Notes: generated from the sequence alone by a model not told the origin. DNA of 64,000 bases from SAR324 cluster bacterium (GCA_002995645.1 PUHO01000005.1:111217-175216); one strand, 5' to 3'; positions 9,038 to 17,908 are shown, numbered from the stretch's first letter. Numbers and translations: made by a program.

Positions 9038-9334
9038 ATGAAAGGTTTTTTTATTGGACTTACAACGGGGCTAGCAACTAGTGTTGCCGCTCAAATTGCC
9101 GTCGCTAATCGCCATGAAGAAATTGCTGAAACACTTCGCAATCTTGATGTTACAACTATCTGTAAACGCAAAAAGAATGCATCTTTAGATGAACTTTTAG
9201 AACAAAAGAAAAAATTAGAAGAGTTAATTGTTCAAAAACAAGCGGAACAAGAAACTGCTGACACAAGTAGTGCTTTTAGCACGCCAAGTGATTCTCATTT
9301 TAGAGCTTCTAACGATCCGTTTGAAACTACCTAA
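9038..9334 (+). CDS. Small membrane-anchored coiled-coil protein, unknown function
   Basis: 98 residues with a strong ribosome site (CCTAGGAG) 6 bp before the ATG. The first 25 residues, 'MKGFFIGLTTGLATSVAAQI', form one short hydrophobic segment, probably a membrane anchor. Residues about 50-75 (DELLEQKKKLEELIVQKQAEQE) have clear heptads, and the tail is Ser/Thr-rich and disordered. I do not recognise a family. It has its own promoter (8864-8892) and its own terminator (9354-9391), so it is a monocistronic, probably well expressed gene. A structural or scaffold role is possible but unproven. Confidence 0.7.
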   Translation: MKGFFIGLTTGLATSVAAQIAVANRHEEIAETLRNLDVTTICKRKKNASLDELLEQKKKLEELIVQKQAEQETADTSSAFSTPSDSHFRASNDPFETT

Positions 9335-9353
9335 TTAGATTTCTTCTATATTT

Positions 9354-9400
9354 GTAACAGTAAAGCAAGAATATAATCCCTTTACTGTTACGTTTCTTCT
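9354..9400 (+). terminator. Intrinsic terminator after the 98-residue protein
   Basis: GTAACAGTAAAG (9354-9365) pairs perfectly with CTTTACTGTTAC (9380-9391) over a 14-base loop and is followed by a T/C-rich run. It begins 20 bp after the stop codon. Confidence 0.65.
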
Positions 9401-9410
9401 CCCTTAATCT

Positions 9411-9490
9411 AACCTACCAAGTTCTTTTAAGTGGGCTCAATGCTTTCTTGTATGTAGATAAGTCATAGCCGTAAAGATATACCTAACTTG
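9411..9490 (-). repeat. Decayed copy of the 3' end of the neighbouring gene
   Basis: The stretch around 9432-9467 (GGGCTCAATGCTTTCTTGTA, continuing to 'CATAGCCGTAAAGA') repeats 9550-9588 near the 3' end of the gene at 9500-10003 almost exactly. The 'CCAAGTTCTTT' just before it repeats 9490-9500 at that gene's stop. The copy lacks the middle of the unit, so it is a shrunken direct duplication lying just past the stop codon. Confidence 0.75.
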
Positions 9491-9499
9491 CCAAGTTCT

Positions 9500-10003
9500 T
9501 TAATGTATATAAGTGGGTTTTTTCTTTAGCGGGGTAAAAACATACGTCGGCTCAATGCTTTCTTGTATGTGAATAAGCCATAGCCGTAAAGACAGAGGGA
9601 GCGACACATTATGCTTAGTTTCATGGAAGGTGTCGTAATATTCGCTAATATCCGTTACACGTATGCCAAAGGTTTTATTAAAAACAACTTCATATATATA
9701 CAAAGAAAAAGTTTGATTTGTATGCCTTCGTACCATAATCGTTAATCGATAGGAATCCGCCGTTTCTTGTTCAGCATAAATACGAAGTCTAGCATCACGA
9801 TGTGCGCAAACTAGTTTCTTACGTGGATAAAAGCACTTACCTTGTGTAAAGTTCTTATACTTTGTATAGTAAGGCAATATATCTAATATCTTCTTGCTAC
9901 GTTTATAATGTCTTACATGGTGACTTCTTACTTTAGCGTATGCTAATGACGTTACGCATAGTAAAAAGCATAGAATGCCTACTATATATATGTTACGTTT
10001 CAT
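9500..10003 (-). CDS. Small exported protein, unknown
   Basis: 167 residues. Residues 1-23 (MKRNIYIVGILCFLLCVTSL then AYA) form a textbook signal peptide with cleavage after 'AYA'. The mature part is basic (many Lys, Arg, His), has two Cys (about residues 57 and 66) that could form a disulphide, and is predicted mostly beta. I do not recognise a family. It is the last gene of a three-gene minus-strand operon: the beta-barrel gene ends 9 bp upstream of its start, and the metalloprotease gene is before that. A periplasmic accessory to those proteins is a reasonable guess. A shortened duplicate of its 3' end lies just downstream. Confidence 0.7.
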   Translation of the reverse strand: MKRNIYIVGILCFLLCVTSLAYAKVRSHHVRHYKRSKKILDILPYYTKYKNFTQGKCFYPRKKLVCAHRDARLRIYAEQETADSYRLTIMVRRHTNQTFSLYIYEVVFNKTFGIRVTDISEYYDTFHETKHNVSLPLSLRLWLIHIQESIEPTYVFTPLKKKPTYIH

Positions 10004-10012
10004 TTGCTAATA

Positions 10013-11041
10013 TTAAAAAGTATAGGCAGCGCCTACAACAATCCTAGAGCCTTTTTGAGTTATGTTAGCAACAGAATTAGATATAAGCGTATCATATAAA
10101 TAAGAATACATAGCGTATACACTCGTAGAAATACCAGCAAACTTTGCACTATATCCTAGCCCAACATCAAGATTTTGTTTAGCACCTAACGCCATGTCTT
10201 CTAAAGCGTCCATCTTTGCCATATTATAATGCACTTGTATAACGTTCTCCAAAGAAAACAAAGTGTGGCTTACCCATAAGATTTCCATACTTGCTTTTAT
10301 ATCTTGCTGTAAAGCGCGACCATTAGGCGCTTGTTTTTCATCACCAACAAGATAGCGCATTGGCAAGCGTATATAACTAGCTTCCAAACGGCTAACAAAA
10401 AGATCGTCTACAACTAAGCGATAACTTAAACCGGCTCCATAACGAAACAACCACATATCATGCTTATACGACTCAGGCGTTTCTAACATAGCCGAGCTAA
10501 CTACACCAAAAAACAAATCAGGTGCTAATTGGTAAGTTGAACCAAAACCGAAATTTAATTGTTTCTTGCTGTGTTCTACTTCTAACAAGGTATCTTTAAT
10601 TTTATTGTAATTTAAATTAACACCTATATGCAGACTATCACCGGGAAACCGTTTAGCAAGATACATATTATATTGCGTATAGTTTTCTTCTGATTCACTA
10701 AGTGAATATTCTACTTTCTGTTTATTATTTTCAAAACTCATTTGTCCCGCCATACCGTCCCATAGTTTTTGAGCCATATAACGAAGAGCAAAATTATACA
10801 TGCCGTCAGATAATTCGTATTTTGTTTTTTTCTCTTGTAACTCAACCGGTTTTTCCGAAAGCGATCGCATCACATATTTACCAGCTACAAAATTAGGAAC
10901 GTATTCTTCTGTAATAGTTAAAACAGCGGGGTTTTCTATTTTCGTAAGAAGAAACAAAGGCTTACTTGCAACCTGAGCAAATAAGCTAGGTAAGCCCAAA
11001 AAATATAGAATAAAAACGGCGCGTAATAATATATATTTCAT
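10013..11041 (-). CDS. Outer-membrane beta-barrel protein
   Basis: 342 residues with a signal peptide (first 22, ending 'LFAQ'). The rest alternates polar and hydrophobic residues in strand-length blocks and ends in 'VVGAAYTF', the C-terminal Phe signal recognised by the BAM complex. From residue about 70 on, the text resembles autotransporter or OmpW-like barrels, without a family I can name. Its start overlaps the metalloprotease stop by 4 bp (11038-11041), so translation is coupled. That tight link suggests a joint function at the cell surface, perhaps release or anchoring of the protease, though this is inference. Confidence 0.75.
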   Translation of the reverse strand: MKYILLRAVFILYFLGLPSLFAQVASKPLFLLTKIENPAVLTITEEYVPNFVAGKYVMRSLSEKPVELQEKKTKYELSDGMYNFALRYMAQKLWDGMAGQMSFENNKQKVEYSLSESEENYTQYNMYLAKRFPGDSLHIGVNLNYNKIKDTLLEVEHSKKQLNFGFGSTYQLAPDLFFGVVSSAMLETPESYKHDMWLFRYGAGLSYRLVVDDLFVSRLEASYIRLPMRYLVGDEKQAPNGRALQQDIKASMEILWVSHTLFSLENVIQVHYNMAKMDALEDMALGAKQNLDVGLGYSAKFAGISTSVYAMYSYLYDTLISNSVANITQKGSRIVVGAAYTF

Positions 11042-12792
11042 ACCAATCTACGTTTATATATGACTAAATAAAACAACCCAAACAACAAGAAAGCTAGTAA
11101 CAAACTAATAAACAAAATAGTATGTTCTAAAACAAAAACAACAGGAGCTAGTGTTGTTCTAATAACCAACCGAAGCACGGCATGTTTTCTTATATAAGTA
11201 GCAATAGGCGGAGAATAGGTATAATATAAAGAAACAAATTTACGACCGCCACTAAAAGAAAGTAAAACGTTATCTCTAAAATGGCGTAACGTTATCAAAT
11301 GGCTATCTAAATAGGAATCATATGCCGCCGTAGCAATAAAGCAACCTGTTTTATTACCACCATCGCCAAAAAGATGCACCTCTGCTTTTGCAGGGCGATG
11401 CGATGCCGCTTCAAATGCATTATCTTGAATACTTTGTACATTATCAGAAACGCCAGGAATACCGCGTGGAATCGTTGAGGCATTAAAAAAAGCGTTTGGC
11501 GAAGAATAGGCGTGCGCTATTTTACAATTAGCTCCAAAATGAGAACATTCTGAATAATACGCCATGATAGTATAATAATTCTGACCCTGCAAATTCGAAA
11601 GATCAGCAGGATTATAATGTACATAACCGTAATTATAAGTAATTCTTCCCGGCGCGCTTCCACAGTTAGCACTAGTATAAGGAAAGCCAAACTCAACAAA
11701 ACAATCATGGTGCAACCCAAAATTATGTCCTAATTCATGTGCCAACGTCGTATGCACCCAGTCTCTAGCAATAACAGCAAAACCACAATCTACATTGCCT
11801 TGCGGGCAAACTTCCCCTAATCCTGCAATACCCGGTTCCATAGTGGAAACAAGCATAGCAACAAAGTCAGCACCAAGTTTATCACGTAAATCATGTATGC
11901 CTTCTAAATAGCCGTCGTCTTTATTACGTAATCGATCTAAATCAATATCGGATTGACCTTGTTCTACGTAGTTTACTAAACGAATACCAACAAGTCGCAT
12001 TTGTACCCCTGTTGGTGGCGATTCAGCTAGTGCAACATTCATCCATTCAACTGCGTTTTGTATTTCTCCAACAATATCACCACCTGATTTAGCAAGAGCT
12101 GCCGGCGTGTACAAGACTAACACGTCTACTATACTTCCGTTTGTTAAACTATCGTCGTGTGTTGTTGCTCTAGAAACAGGACTTAATACATCTTGTTGCG
12201 CCGGTGGCGTTCTATCTTGGCTAGTTGCTTTAGGATTAGGAATCAACTGAACTAGATTCGTTTTTTCTGACGGAAGCGGTGCTACTGAATCAGGTTTATC
12301 ACTTGGCAATTTAGCTAAATCAAGTCGTTTAAGTGCATAATATCCTTTAGCTACATGTAATATTTGTGTAATATCCCCGTTTATGGTTACACTGCCTGTT
12401 AAAATACCGTTATGTAAAACAAAAATAACAGAACTACCTTTATATCCTTCTACTTTCCCTTTGTAGGCAAAGGAAGTTTCACTATATTTTTTAATTTCTG
12501 TAAAATGTAAATCATATTTCTTTTTATCTAATAAAACAACGCTATACCGTGCTACTTCAGCAAGTGGCTTTGCTATTTTTTTAGTGTCAATATACACAAG
12601 TTCATATTGTGAACCGCTGACACTTTGCTTCATTACACTAAATTTTTTAAGAATGTAATCTTGATAGGTATGATCAATAAAAACAGGATCTTTATGTTCA
12701 ATTACATTGGCAAGGGGATTTGCCGCAAAAGCAGTGGAAATATATAAAGGACAGCATAAACATAAAATTATATACTTTTTTAACTTACACAT
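11038..12792 (-). CDS. Secreted reprolysin-like zinc metalloprotease with CFI-box C-terminal anchor
   Basis: 584 residues. Signal peptide (1-24), a pro-like region to about 215, then a metzincin domain beginning 'IVDVLVLYTPAA'. The zinc motif HELGHNFGLHHD has His352, Glu353, His356 and third His362, with a Met-turn 'YYTIMAYY' downstream. After a linker comes a 'GCFIATAAY' block (about residue 486), the CFI-box type of C-terminal domain, ending in a long hydrophobic helix and a basic 'YKRRLV' tail. Such tripartite tails (motif, helix, Arg/Lys) act as sorting or anchoring signals. It is predicted to be exported and membrane-tethered or cleaved. First gene of the operon with the beta-barrel (4 bp overlap) and the small exported protein. 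Substrate unknown; adhesion or matrix breakdown is possible. Confidence 0.88.
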   Translation of the reverse strand: MCKLKKYIILCLCCPLYISTAFAANPLANVIEHKDPVFIDHTYQDYILKKFSVMKQSVSGSQYELVYIDTKKIAKPLAEVARYSVVLLDKKKYDLHFTEIKKYSETSFAYKGKVEGYKGSSVIFVLHNGILTGSVTINGDITQILHVAKGYYALKRLDLAKLPSDKPDSVAPLPSEKTNLVQLIPNPKATSQDRTPPAQQDVLSPVSRATTHDDSLTNGSIVDVLVLYTPAALAKSGGDIVGEIQNAVEWMNVALAESPPTGVQMRLVGIRLVNYVEQGQSDIDLDRLRNKDDGYLEGIHDLRDKLGADFVAMLVSTMEPGIAGLGEVCPQGNVDCGFAVIARDWVHTTLAHELGHNFGLHHDCFVEFGFPYTSANCGSAPGRITYNYGYVHYNPADLSNLQGQNYYTIMAYYSECSHFGANCKIAHAYSSPNAFFNASTIPRGIPGVSDNVQSIQDNAFEAASHRPAKAEVHLFGDGGNKTGCFIATAAYDSYLDSHLITLRHFRDNVLLSFSGGRKFVSLYYTYSPPIATYIRKHAVLRLVIRTTLAPVVFVLEHTILFISLLLAFLLFGLFYLVIYKRRLV

Positions 12793-13009
12793 AGAATATT
12801 TTTATTATAATGATTTTAATCGTTTTTCAATTTCTTTGTTTAGTATATATTTTTATAAGCTTAAAGTATAGATAAAATTATTAAATAAATCTAAATTATA
12901 AAAGATTATAAAATAATACGCTTTTATTATTTTATTATTATGTTATAGTTTTATAGTAGCATACTTTTAAGTCAAAGTCACAATTTTTTATCATTTTAGG
13001 AGTTTACAA

Positions 13010-14614
13010 ATGACTACTTTTTTTTACGAGCCTTTATTTCAATTACAACCGGATAAAACAAACTATACTAAAATTAGTAGCGAACACGTGAAAACAAGCG
13101 TAGTTAACGGAAAAGAAATTTTACAAATAGAAGATCAAGGAATTAAATTATTAATAGAAAAAGCATTTCATGACGTTTCTCATTATCTTAGAAAAGAGCA
13201 TCTTGAAAAATTACATTCTATTCTATCCGATCCGCAAGCTAGCGATAATGACAGATACGTATCGCAAAATTTACTTGAAAACGCCGTTATTGCCGCAGAA
13301 GGCACCTTCCCAAGTTGCCAAGATACCGGAACGGCTATTATTATGGGGAAAAAAGGCGAACAAGTTTGGACAGACAGCCAAGACGAAGCTTCTATTAGCG
13401 AAGGAGTCTTTAATGCCTATCAAAACAACAACCTTCGTTTTTCACAAACTGCCGCTTTAACCATGTTTGAAGAAGTTAACACAAAAACAAACTTGCCGGC
13501 ACAAATCGATCTGTATGCTACTAAAGGCAACGAGTATCATTTTTTATGTATTGCAAAAGGCGGTGGGTCTGCTAATAAAACCTATTTATACCAAGAAACA
13601 AAAGCTTTACTAAACGAAGCGGCAATATATCCTTTTTTAAAAGATAAAATCTCTTCTTTAGGCACGTCTGCTTGCCCTCCGTATCACCTAGCTATTGTAA
13701 TTGGCGGGACTTCTGCTGAAGCTAATCTTAAAACAGCAAAATTAGTAAGTACAAAATACTATGACTCGCTTCCAACAAGTGGCAACGAATATGGTCGTGC
13801 TTTTAGAGACGTAGAAATGGAAGACAAAGTACTCAAAATTACACAGGAACTCGGCATAGGGGCTCAGTTTGGTGGCAAATATTTTTGTCATGATGTAAGA
13901 ATAGTACGCTTACCAAGACATGGTGCGTCCTGTCCAGTTGGGCTAGCAGTAAGCTGTAGCGCCGATCGGAACGTTCTTGCGAAGATTACAAAAGAAGGAC
14001 TTTTTCTTGAAACTTTAGAGACAAATCCGTCTCAATATCTTCCAAAAAAAGTAATAAAAATCAACGAGCCAGTTGCTATTGATATTAATATGGGCATGGA
14101 TAAACTAAGACAAACTTTAAGTCAATATCCAATCAAAACAAGATTCTCACTATCTGGCGATTTAATTGTGGCAAGAGACATAGCCCATGCTAAACTAAAA
14201 GCAAAACTAGATCAAGGTGAAGACTTGCCAAAATATTTTAAAGAGCATATTATTTATTATGCAGGACCGGCAAAAACACCGGACGGATATGCCTCCGGGT
14301 CCTTTGGTCCAACAACGGCGGGAAGAATGGACGCTTACGTTGCTATTTTTCAACAACACCAAGGTTCTATGGTCATGCTGGCTAAAGGAAATCGTTCTTT
14401 AGCTGTAACGCAAGCTTGCCAAAAGAACGGCGGGTTTTATCTTGGCTCTATTGGCGGCGGCGCTGCTATTTTAGCTAAGAATTCTATTACAGACATGGAA
14501 TTACTTGCCTATCCGGAATTGGGAATGGAAGCTATTTATCGTATTACTGTAAAAGATTTTCCTGCGTTTATGATCGTTGACGATAAAGGTAACGATTTTT
14601 TTGAACAATTATAA
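13010..14614 (+). CDS. fumA: Class I (iron-sulfur) fumarate hydratase
   Basis: 534 residues, full length for the single-chain class I enzyme. The three Cys ligands of the [4Fe-4S] cluster are visible: Cys103 in 'FPSCQDTGT', Cys222 in 'GTSACPPYH' and Cys308 in 'HGASCPVGLA'. The 'IVIGGTSAEANLKTAK' and 'YASGSFGPTTAGRMDAYV' blocks are also typical. It catalyses reversible hydration of fumarate to malate in the cytoplasm. A good ribosome site (TTTAGGAG) precedes the ATG. The next small gene begins 14 bp after the stop and may be co-transcribed. Tartrate dehydratase is the related alternative, but single-chain length and the C-terminal beta domain favour fumarase. Confidence 0.93.
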   Translation: MTTFFYEPLFQLQPDKTNYTKISSEHVKTSVVNGKEILQIEDQGIKLLIEKAFHDVSHYLRKEHLEKLHSILSDPQASDNDRYVSQNLLENAVIAAEGTFPSCQDTGTAIIMGKKGEQVWTDSQDEASISEGVFNAYQNNNLRFSQTAALTMFEEVNTKTNLPAQIDLYATKGNEYHFLCIAKGGGSANKTYLYQETKALLNEAAIYPFLKDKISSLGTSACPPYHLAIVIGGTSAEANLKTAKLVSTKYYDSLPTSGNEYGRAFRDVEMEDKVLKITQELGIGAQFGGKYFCHDVRIVRLPRHGASCPVGLAVSCSADRNVLAKITKEGLFLETLETNPSQYLPKKVIKINEPVAIDINMGMDKLRQTLSQYPIKTRFSLSGDLIVARDIAHAKLKAKLDQGEDLPKYFKEHIIYYAGPAKTPDGYASGSFGPTTAGRMDAYVAIFQQHQGSMVMLAKGNRSLAVTQACQKNGGFYLGSIGGGAAILAKNSITDMELLAYPELGMEAIYRITVKDFPAFMIVDDKGNDFFEQL

Positions 14615-14628
14615 CCCTTTGTTATTAC

Positions 14629-14943
14629 ATGCAAAAGAATATACAAACAACTTACTTACTCAAATTTGTTAGTCTACTTTTTATTCTATTTATTTTTTAT
14701 TCACATTTTCTCTCAGCAGAACCTGTGAATCAAAAATATTTGCATTTAAATGGAAAAACTTTTATATACCCACGTATTTGTAATAACATTGGCTATACTT
14801 GTTCTTTAAAATTAAATGGACCTATGTATTTTTGGTGTTACACAACGATTCGTGAACGCGCTTATGCAAAACGTAATAGCGCTACAGGGCGGCAAACAAG
14901 GTGTATTCGAAAAATAATTGCCGAACAAATATATAGTGAATAA
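14629..14943 (+). CDS. Small exported Cys-containing protein, unknown
   Basis: 104 residues. A long hydrophobic stretch (residues 10-28) ending 'FLSAEP' is a signal peptide. The mature part of about 75 residues carries four Cys (in 'RICNN', 'YTCSL', 'FWCYT' and 'TRCIR') that could form two disulphides, and it is basic toward its end. I recognise no family. It lies 14 bp after fumarase and 43 bp before fliN. The start has little ribosome-site signal, so its translation may depend on coupling to fumarase. Confidence 0.6.
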   Translation: MQKNIQTTYLLKFVSLLFILFIFYSHFLSAEPVNQKYLHLNGKTFIYPRICNNIGYTCSLKLNGPMYFWCYTTIRERAYAKRNSATGRQTRCIRKIIAEQIYSE

Positions 14944-14986
14944 CATTTTAATTAACTAGCAAAAAATTATACGTTAAATTTTTATT

Positions 14987-15391
14987 ATGCCTGATTCAGA
15001 TAACAACTCTTCCTCTAGCGAACAAAGTAAAGAAATGAAAAGTCAAGACAAAGCGCTTGCTCCCATTTCTTCTAAGAATAGTGCCTCCACCATTCTAGAA
15101 TCTTTTCCTAAAACGAACGTTAATATTGATATCCTTATGGACGTCAAATTAAAGCTCACGTGCCAAGTTGGCGAATCACAAATGTATATTCGTGATTTAC
15201 TATCACTTGGGCAAGGTTCGGTTATTGAACTACGTCGTCTTATTGGAGAACATCTTGATATTTTGGTTAACGGAAAATTACTAGCTAAAGGAGAAGTTGT
15301 TATTGTTAACGAAAAGTTCGGCATTCGTATTAACGATATTCTATCTAAAGAAGATCGTATTCGTTTTCTAGGACCGCAAGACGATGAATGA
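14987..15391 (+). CDS. fliN: Flagellar motor switch protein FliN
   Basis: 134 residues: about 40 disordered, Ser/Lys-rich residues, then a complete SpoA (FliN C-terminal) domain. Diagnostic blocks are 'VKLKLTCQVGESQM', 'IRDLLSLGQGSVIEL', 'LDILVNGKLLAKGEVVIVNE' and 'FGIRINDILS'. FliN forms the lower C-ring of the flagellar switch and binds FliH for export. No other flagellar gene is adjacent; its stop overlaps the ribD start (ATGAATGA), so it is translationally coupled to a riboflavin gene. A type III secretion SctQ-like role is possible, but the short FliN length and the presence of a genuine FliG at 37372 favour the flagellum. Confidence 0.93.
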   Translation: MPDSDNNSSSSEQSKEMKSQDKALAPISSKNSASTILESFPKTNVNIDILMDVKLKLTCQVGESQMYIRDLLSLGQGSVIELRRLIGEHLDILVNGKLLAKGEVVIVNEKFGIRINDILSKEDRIRFLGPQDDE

Positions 15392-16466
15392 TTCTTCTTT
15401 TATGCAAATTGCCATTGACGAGGCAAAAAAAGCATACTATCCGCCTTTACCTAATCCGCGTGTTGGCGCTGTTTTAGTAGATAAACAAGGTACGATTCTT
15501 TCTAAAGGATATCATGCTAAAGCAGGCGACGATCATGCTGAACGTATGGCGCTGAAAAACTGGTCTCACGTTCCTTCTGACGCAACCTTATACGTTACGT
15601 TAGAGCCGTGTAATTTTTTTGGCAAAACCCCGCCTTGCCTTGATTTGCTTCTAGAAAAAAAAGTTAAAAACGTTGTGATTGGAACGTTAGATCCTAATCC
15701 TTTAGTTGCCGGGCAATCTGTTACGGCTTTAAAAGAACAGGGGCTTAACGTGAAAGTTGGTATACTTGAACAAGAATGTAAAGATTTATCTACTTTCTAT
15801 AATACGCTCATTCGCAAACAACGTTGTTTTGTATCAGTAAAGGCAGCTATTACACTTGATGGGAAAATTGCCATGCCGTCAGGTGAATCACAATGGATTA
15901 CTTCGCAAAAAGCACGCGATTATGGACATACCCTACGTAGTTTACACGAAGGCATCGCCGTTGGATCTAATACCCTTCAAATGGATAACCCTAGATTAAC
16001 AGATAGAACAACGTCGACTCCGCGTAATCCTCACCGCATTCTTTTCACTAATACCGGCGATATTCCTTTGGAATCTCATTTTTATTGCAATAAAGAAACG
16101 AAGCGATTCATTTTTGTTGGCAGCCAAGCTGATAAACAAAAACTCCAATCTTTGAAAAAACAAGGATTTTTTCTTTTTCAATCGCAATACGCAAGCTTTC
16201 CTGTTGAAAAAGCTTTGGAAATACTATATAAACAACATATATATTCTGTATTAATAGAAGGCGGGCGCGGTTTAATTAGCTCTTTTTTAAAAGCTGATTA
16301 TATTGATCAAATATATTTGTTTCAATCTGGTAAAATTATTGCTTCTAATAAAGCGGCAAGCTGGTGCGAAGGACTGTCTTTTAATACTTTAGATGAAACC
16401 CCGCATTTTAAATTAAAAGAGCATACCGTACTAGATAACGATATACTTACTATTTGGCAACGTTAA
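15384..16466 (+). CDS. ribD: Bifunctional riboflavin deaminase/reductase RibD
   Basis: 360 residues with both expected domains. The N-terminal deaminase has zinc ligands His51 (HAE, with catalytic Glu53), Cys76 ('EPCNFFGKTPPC') and Cys85. The C-terminal reductase starts near residue 148 ('CFVSVKAAITLDGKIA') and contains 'GIAVGSNTLQMDNPRLT' and 'LIEGGRGLISSFL'. It performs two successive steps of riboflavin synthesis, deamination of the pyrimidine and reduction of its ribosyl side chain. Its start overlaps the fliN stop by 8 bp, and ribE follows 14 bp after its stop. ribA/ribB and ribH are not in this window. Confidence 0.96.
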   Translation: MNDSSFMQIAIDEAKKAYYPPLPNPRVGAVLVDKQGTILSKGYHAKAGDDHAERMALKNWSHVPSDATLYVTLEPCNFFGKTPPCLDLLLEKKVKNVVIGTLDPNPLVAGQSVTALKEQGLNVKVGILEQECKDLSTFYNTLIRKQRCFVSVKAAITLDGKIAMPSGESQWITSQKARDYGHTLRSLHEGIAVGSNTLQMDNPRLTDRTTSTPRNPHRILFTNTGDIPLESHFYCNKETKRFIFVGSQADKQKLQSLKKQGFFLFQSQYASFPVEKALEILYKQHIYSVLIEGGRGLISSFLKADYIDQIYLFQSGKIIASNKAASWCEGLSFNTLDETPHFKLKEHTVLDNDILTIWQR

Positions 16467-16480
16467 ATATAACTTTCTTT

Positions 16481-17131
16481 ATGTTCACCGGTTTAATTGA
16501 AGAAGTAGGAACGTTAGTTTCATTTCAACACCAACACAACGATGCAAAGTTAGCTATTGCTTGTACGTCGTTGCAAAAGGACTTAACTATTGGCGATAGC
16601 GTCGCTTGTAACGGCGTTTGTTTAACAATCGTAGACTTTACAAATACGCAAATTAACGTTGATTTATCACTAGAAACAAAAGAGCTGTCATTATTTGCAA
16701 ATATGGCAAAAGGATCTGCTATTAATTTGGAACGAGCGTTAACTTTGCAAAAACGACTTGGAGGGCATATATTACAAGGACATGTTGACGGGCTAAGTTC
16801 ACTTATTGCAATAAAAGCAATTTCTACTAGTTACGTTTTAACGTTTGACCTTGCTTCGCATTTAAGACAGTACGTAGTATATAAAGGTTCTATTGCCATT
16901 GACGGCATTAGCTTAACTATTTGCGACTTAACAGAAGATACGTTTAGCGTTAGCGTCATTCCACATACCTATGCAAATACAAATCTAAATACATTATTAC
17001 AAGGTAACAAAGTACATCTTGAAACAGATATACTTGGTAAATACGTAGAAAATATGTTAACTTTTAGAACAAAAAAAGAAAGCTCTTCTATTACTACTAG
17101 TTTTTTACAAGAAAACGGTTTTTTACTTTAG
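16481..17131 (+). CDS. ribE: Riboflavin synthase, alpha subunit
   Basis: 216 residues from the ATG at 16481, chosen because riboflavin synthases begin 'MFTGLIEEVG'; an upstream in-frame TTG would overlap ribD and is unlikely. Two tandem lumazine-binding domains (about 1-97 and 98-200) are seen, the first with 'GVCLTIVDF', the second with 'GHILQGHVDG' and 'GISLTICDL'. It dismutates two 6,7-dimethyl-8-ribityllumazine molecules into riboflavin. Located 14 bp after ribD and 21 bp before coaX, so a fliN-ribD-ribE-coaX transcription unit is likely, linking FMN/FAD and CoA cofactor supply. Confidence 0.95.
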   Translation: MFTGLIEEVGTLVSFQHQHNDAKLAIACTSLQKDLTIGDSVACNGVCLTIVDFTNTQINVDLSLETKELSLFANMAKGSAINLERALTLQKRLGGHILQGHVDGLSSLIAIKAISTSYVLTFDLASHLRQYVVYKGSIAIDGISLTICDLTEDTFSVSVIPHTYANTNLNTLLQGNKVHLETDILGKYVENMLTFRTKKESSSITTSFLQENGFLL

Positions 17132-17152
17132 CAAAATTTCCCTTTTTAATAT

Positions 17153-17908
17153 ATGAGTGTCGTCGTTAATATTGGTAATCAAGTTACTTCTTTTGGTATT
17201 TTTTCAAAAAACGCTTCCCATTTTTTTAGTATAAAAACTAAAGAAGCGGCTTCGTTTATTGAATATAAATTAAAGTTAGAACTCAAACAAAGGAATCTTT
17301 CTATTGTACATAAACAAGCGATTATTATTAGTGTAGTAGAAAACTTCACTACAGTATATAAAACGCTTCTAGACAAGCTTACAAACAAGGCTAGTTACGT
17401 AGTATCGCCGATAAATTTTCCATTTATAAAAACAAAAGTAGACCCTACAAGTGTTGGAGCAGATAGGTTAATGAATGCTTTTTACGCCAATCAAACACAT
17501 AAAAAAAATACGTTAATTATTGATATAGGAACGGCAACTACATTTGACATAATAGACGAAAACGGTATTTTTATTGGTGGAGCCATTACGCCCGGTATTA
17601 AAACCATGTTACGCAGCCTATTTCAAAATACAAATAAAATCAAAGACATACCTTTAACACTCCAAACTAAAACCTTACTTGGTAAAAACACGCAAGAAGC
17701 GGTTAACTCCGGTTTATTCTATGGACATGCTTCGTTAATTGACGGTATGATTCGTAAATTGGAACAATCTTTGCAAATTCACTTAAAGAAAATAGCAACC
17801 GGTGGCTTAGCAACAAGTATTATTCCTTTTTGTGAGTTACAAAACGAAATTAGCATACAAAAAAATCTCACTTTACAAAGTGGCGCTTTATTAGCTCCTT
17901 ATATATAA
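17153..17908 (+). CDS. coaX: Type III pantothenate kinase with altered ATP motif
   Basis: 251 residues of the ASKHA-fold CoaX family. Recognisable blocks are 'VDPTSVGADRLMNAFYA', 'LIIDIGTATTFDII', 'GGAITPGIKTML' and 'ATGGLA'. It would phosphorylate pantothenate, the first step of CoA synthesis, in the cytoplasm. Odd point: the N-terminal motif is 'VVNIGNQ', so the Asp that normally opens the phosphate-binding DxGN motif (Asp6 in characterised enzymes) is Asn6. The rest of the active-site text is intact. Either the enzyme tolerates the change, or this copy is impaired and another kinase exists elsewhere. Probably in one operon with ribD-ribE. Confidence 0.88.
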   Translation: MSVVVNIGNQVTSFGIFSKNASHFFSIKTKEAASFIEYKLKLELKQRNLSIVHKQAIIISVVENFTTVYKTLLDKLTNKASYVVSPINFPFIKTKVDPTSVGADRLMNAFYANQTHKKNTLIIDIGTATTFDIIDENGIFIGGAITPGIKTMLRSLFQNTNKIKDIPLTLQTKTLLGKNTQEAVNSGLFYGHASLIDGMIRKLEQSLQIHLKKIATGGLATSIIPFCELQNEISIQKNLTLQSGALLAPYI

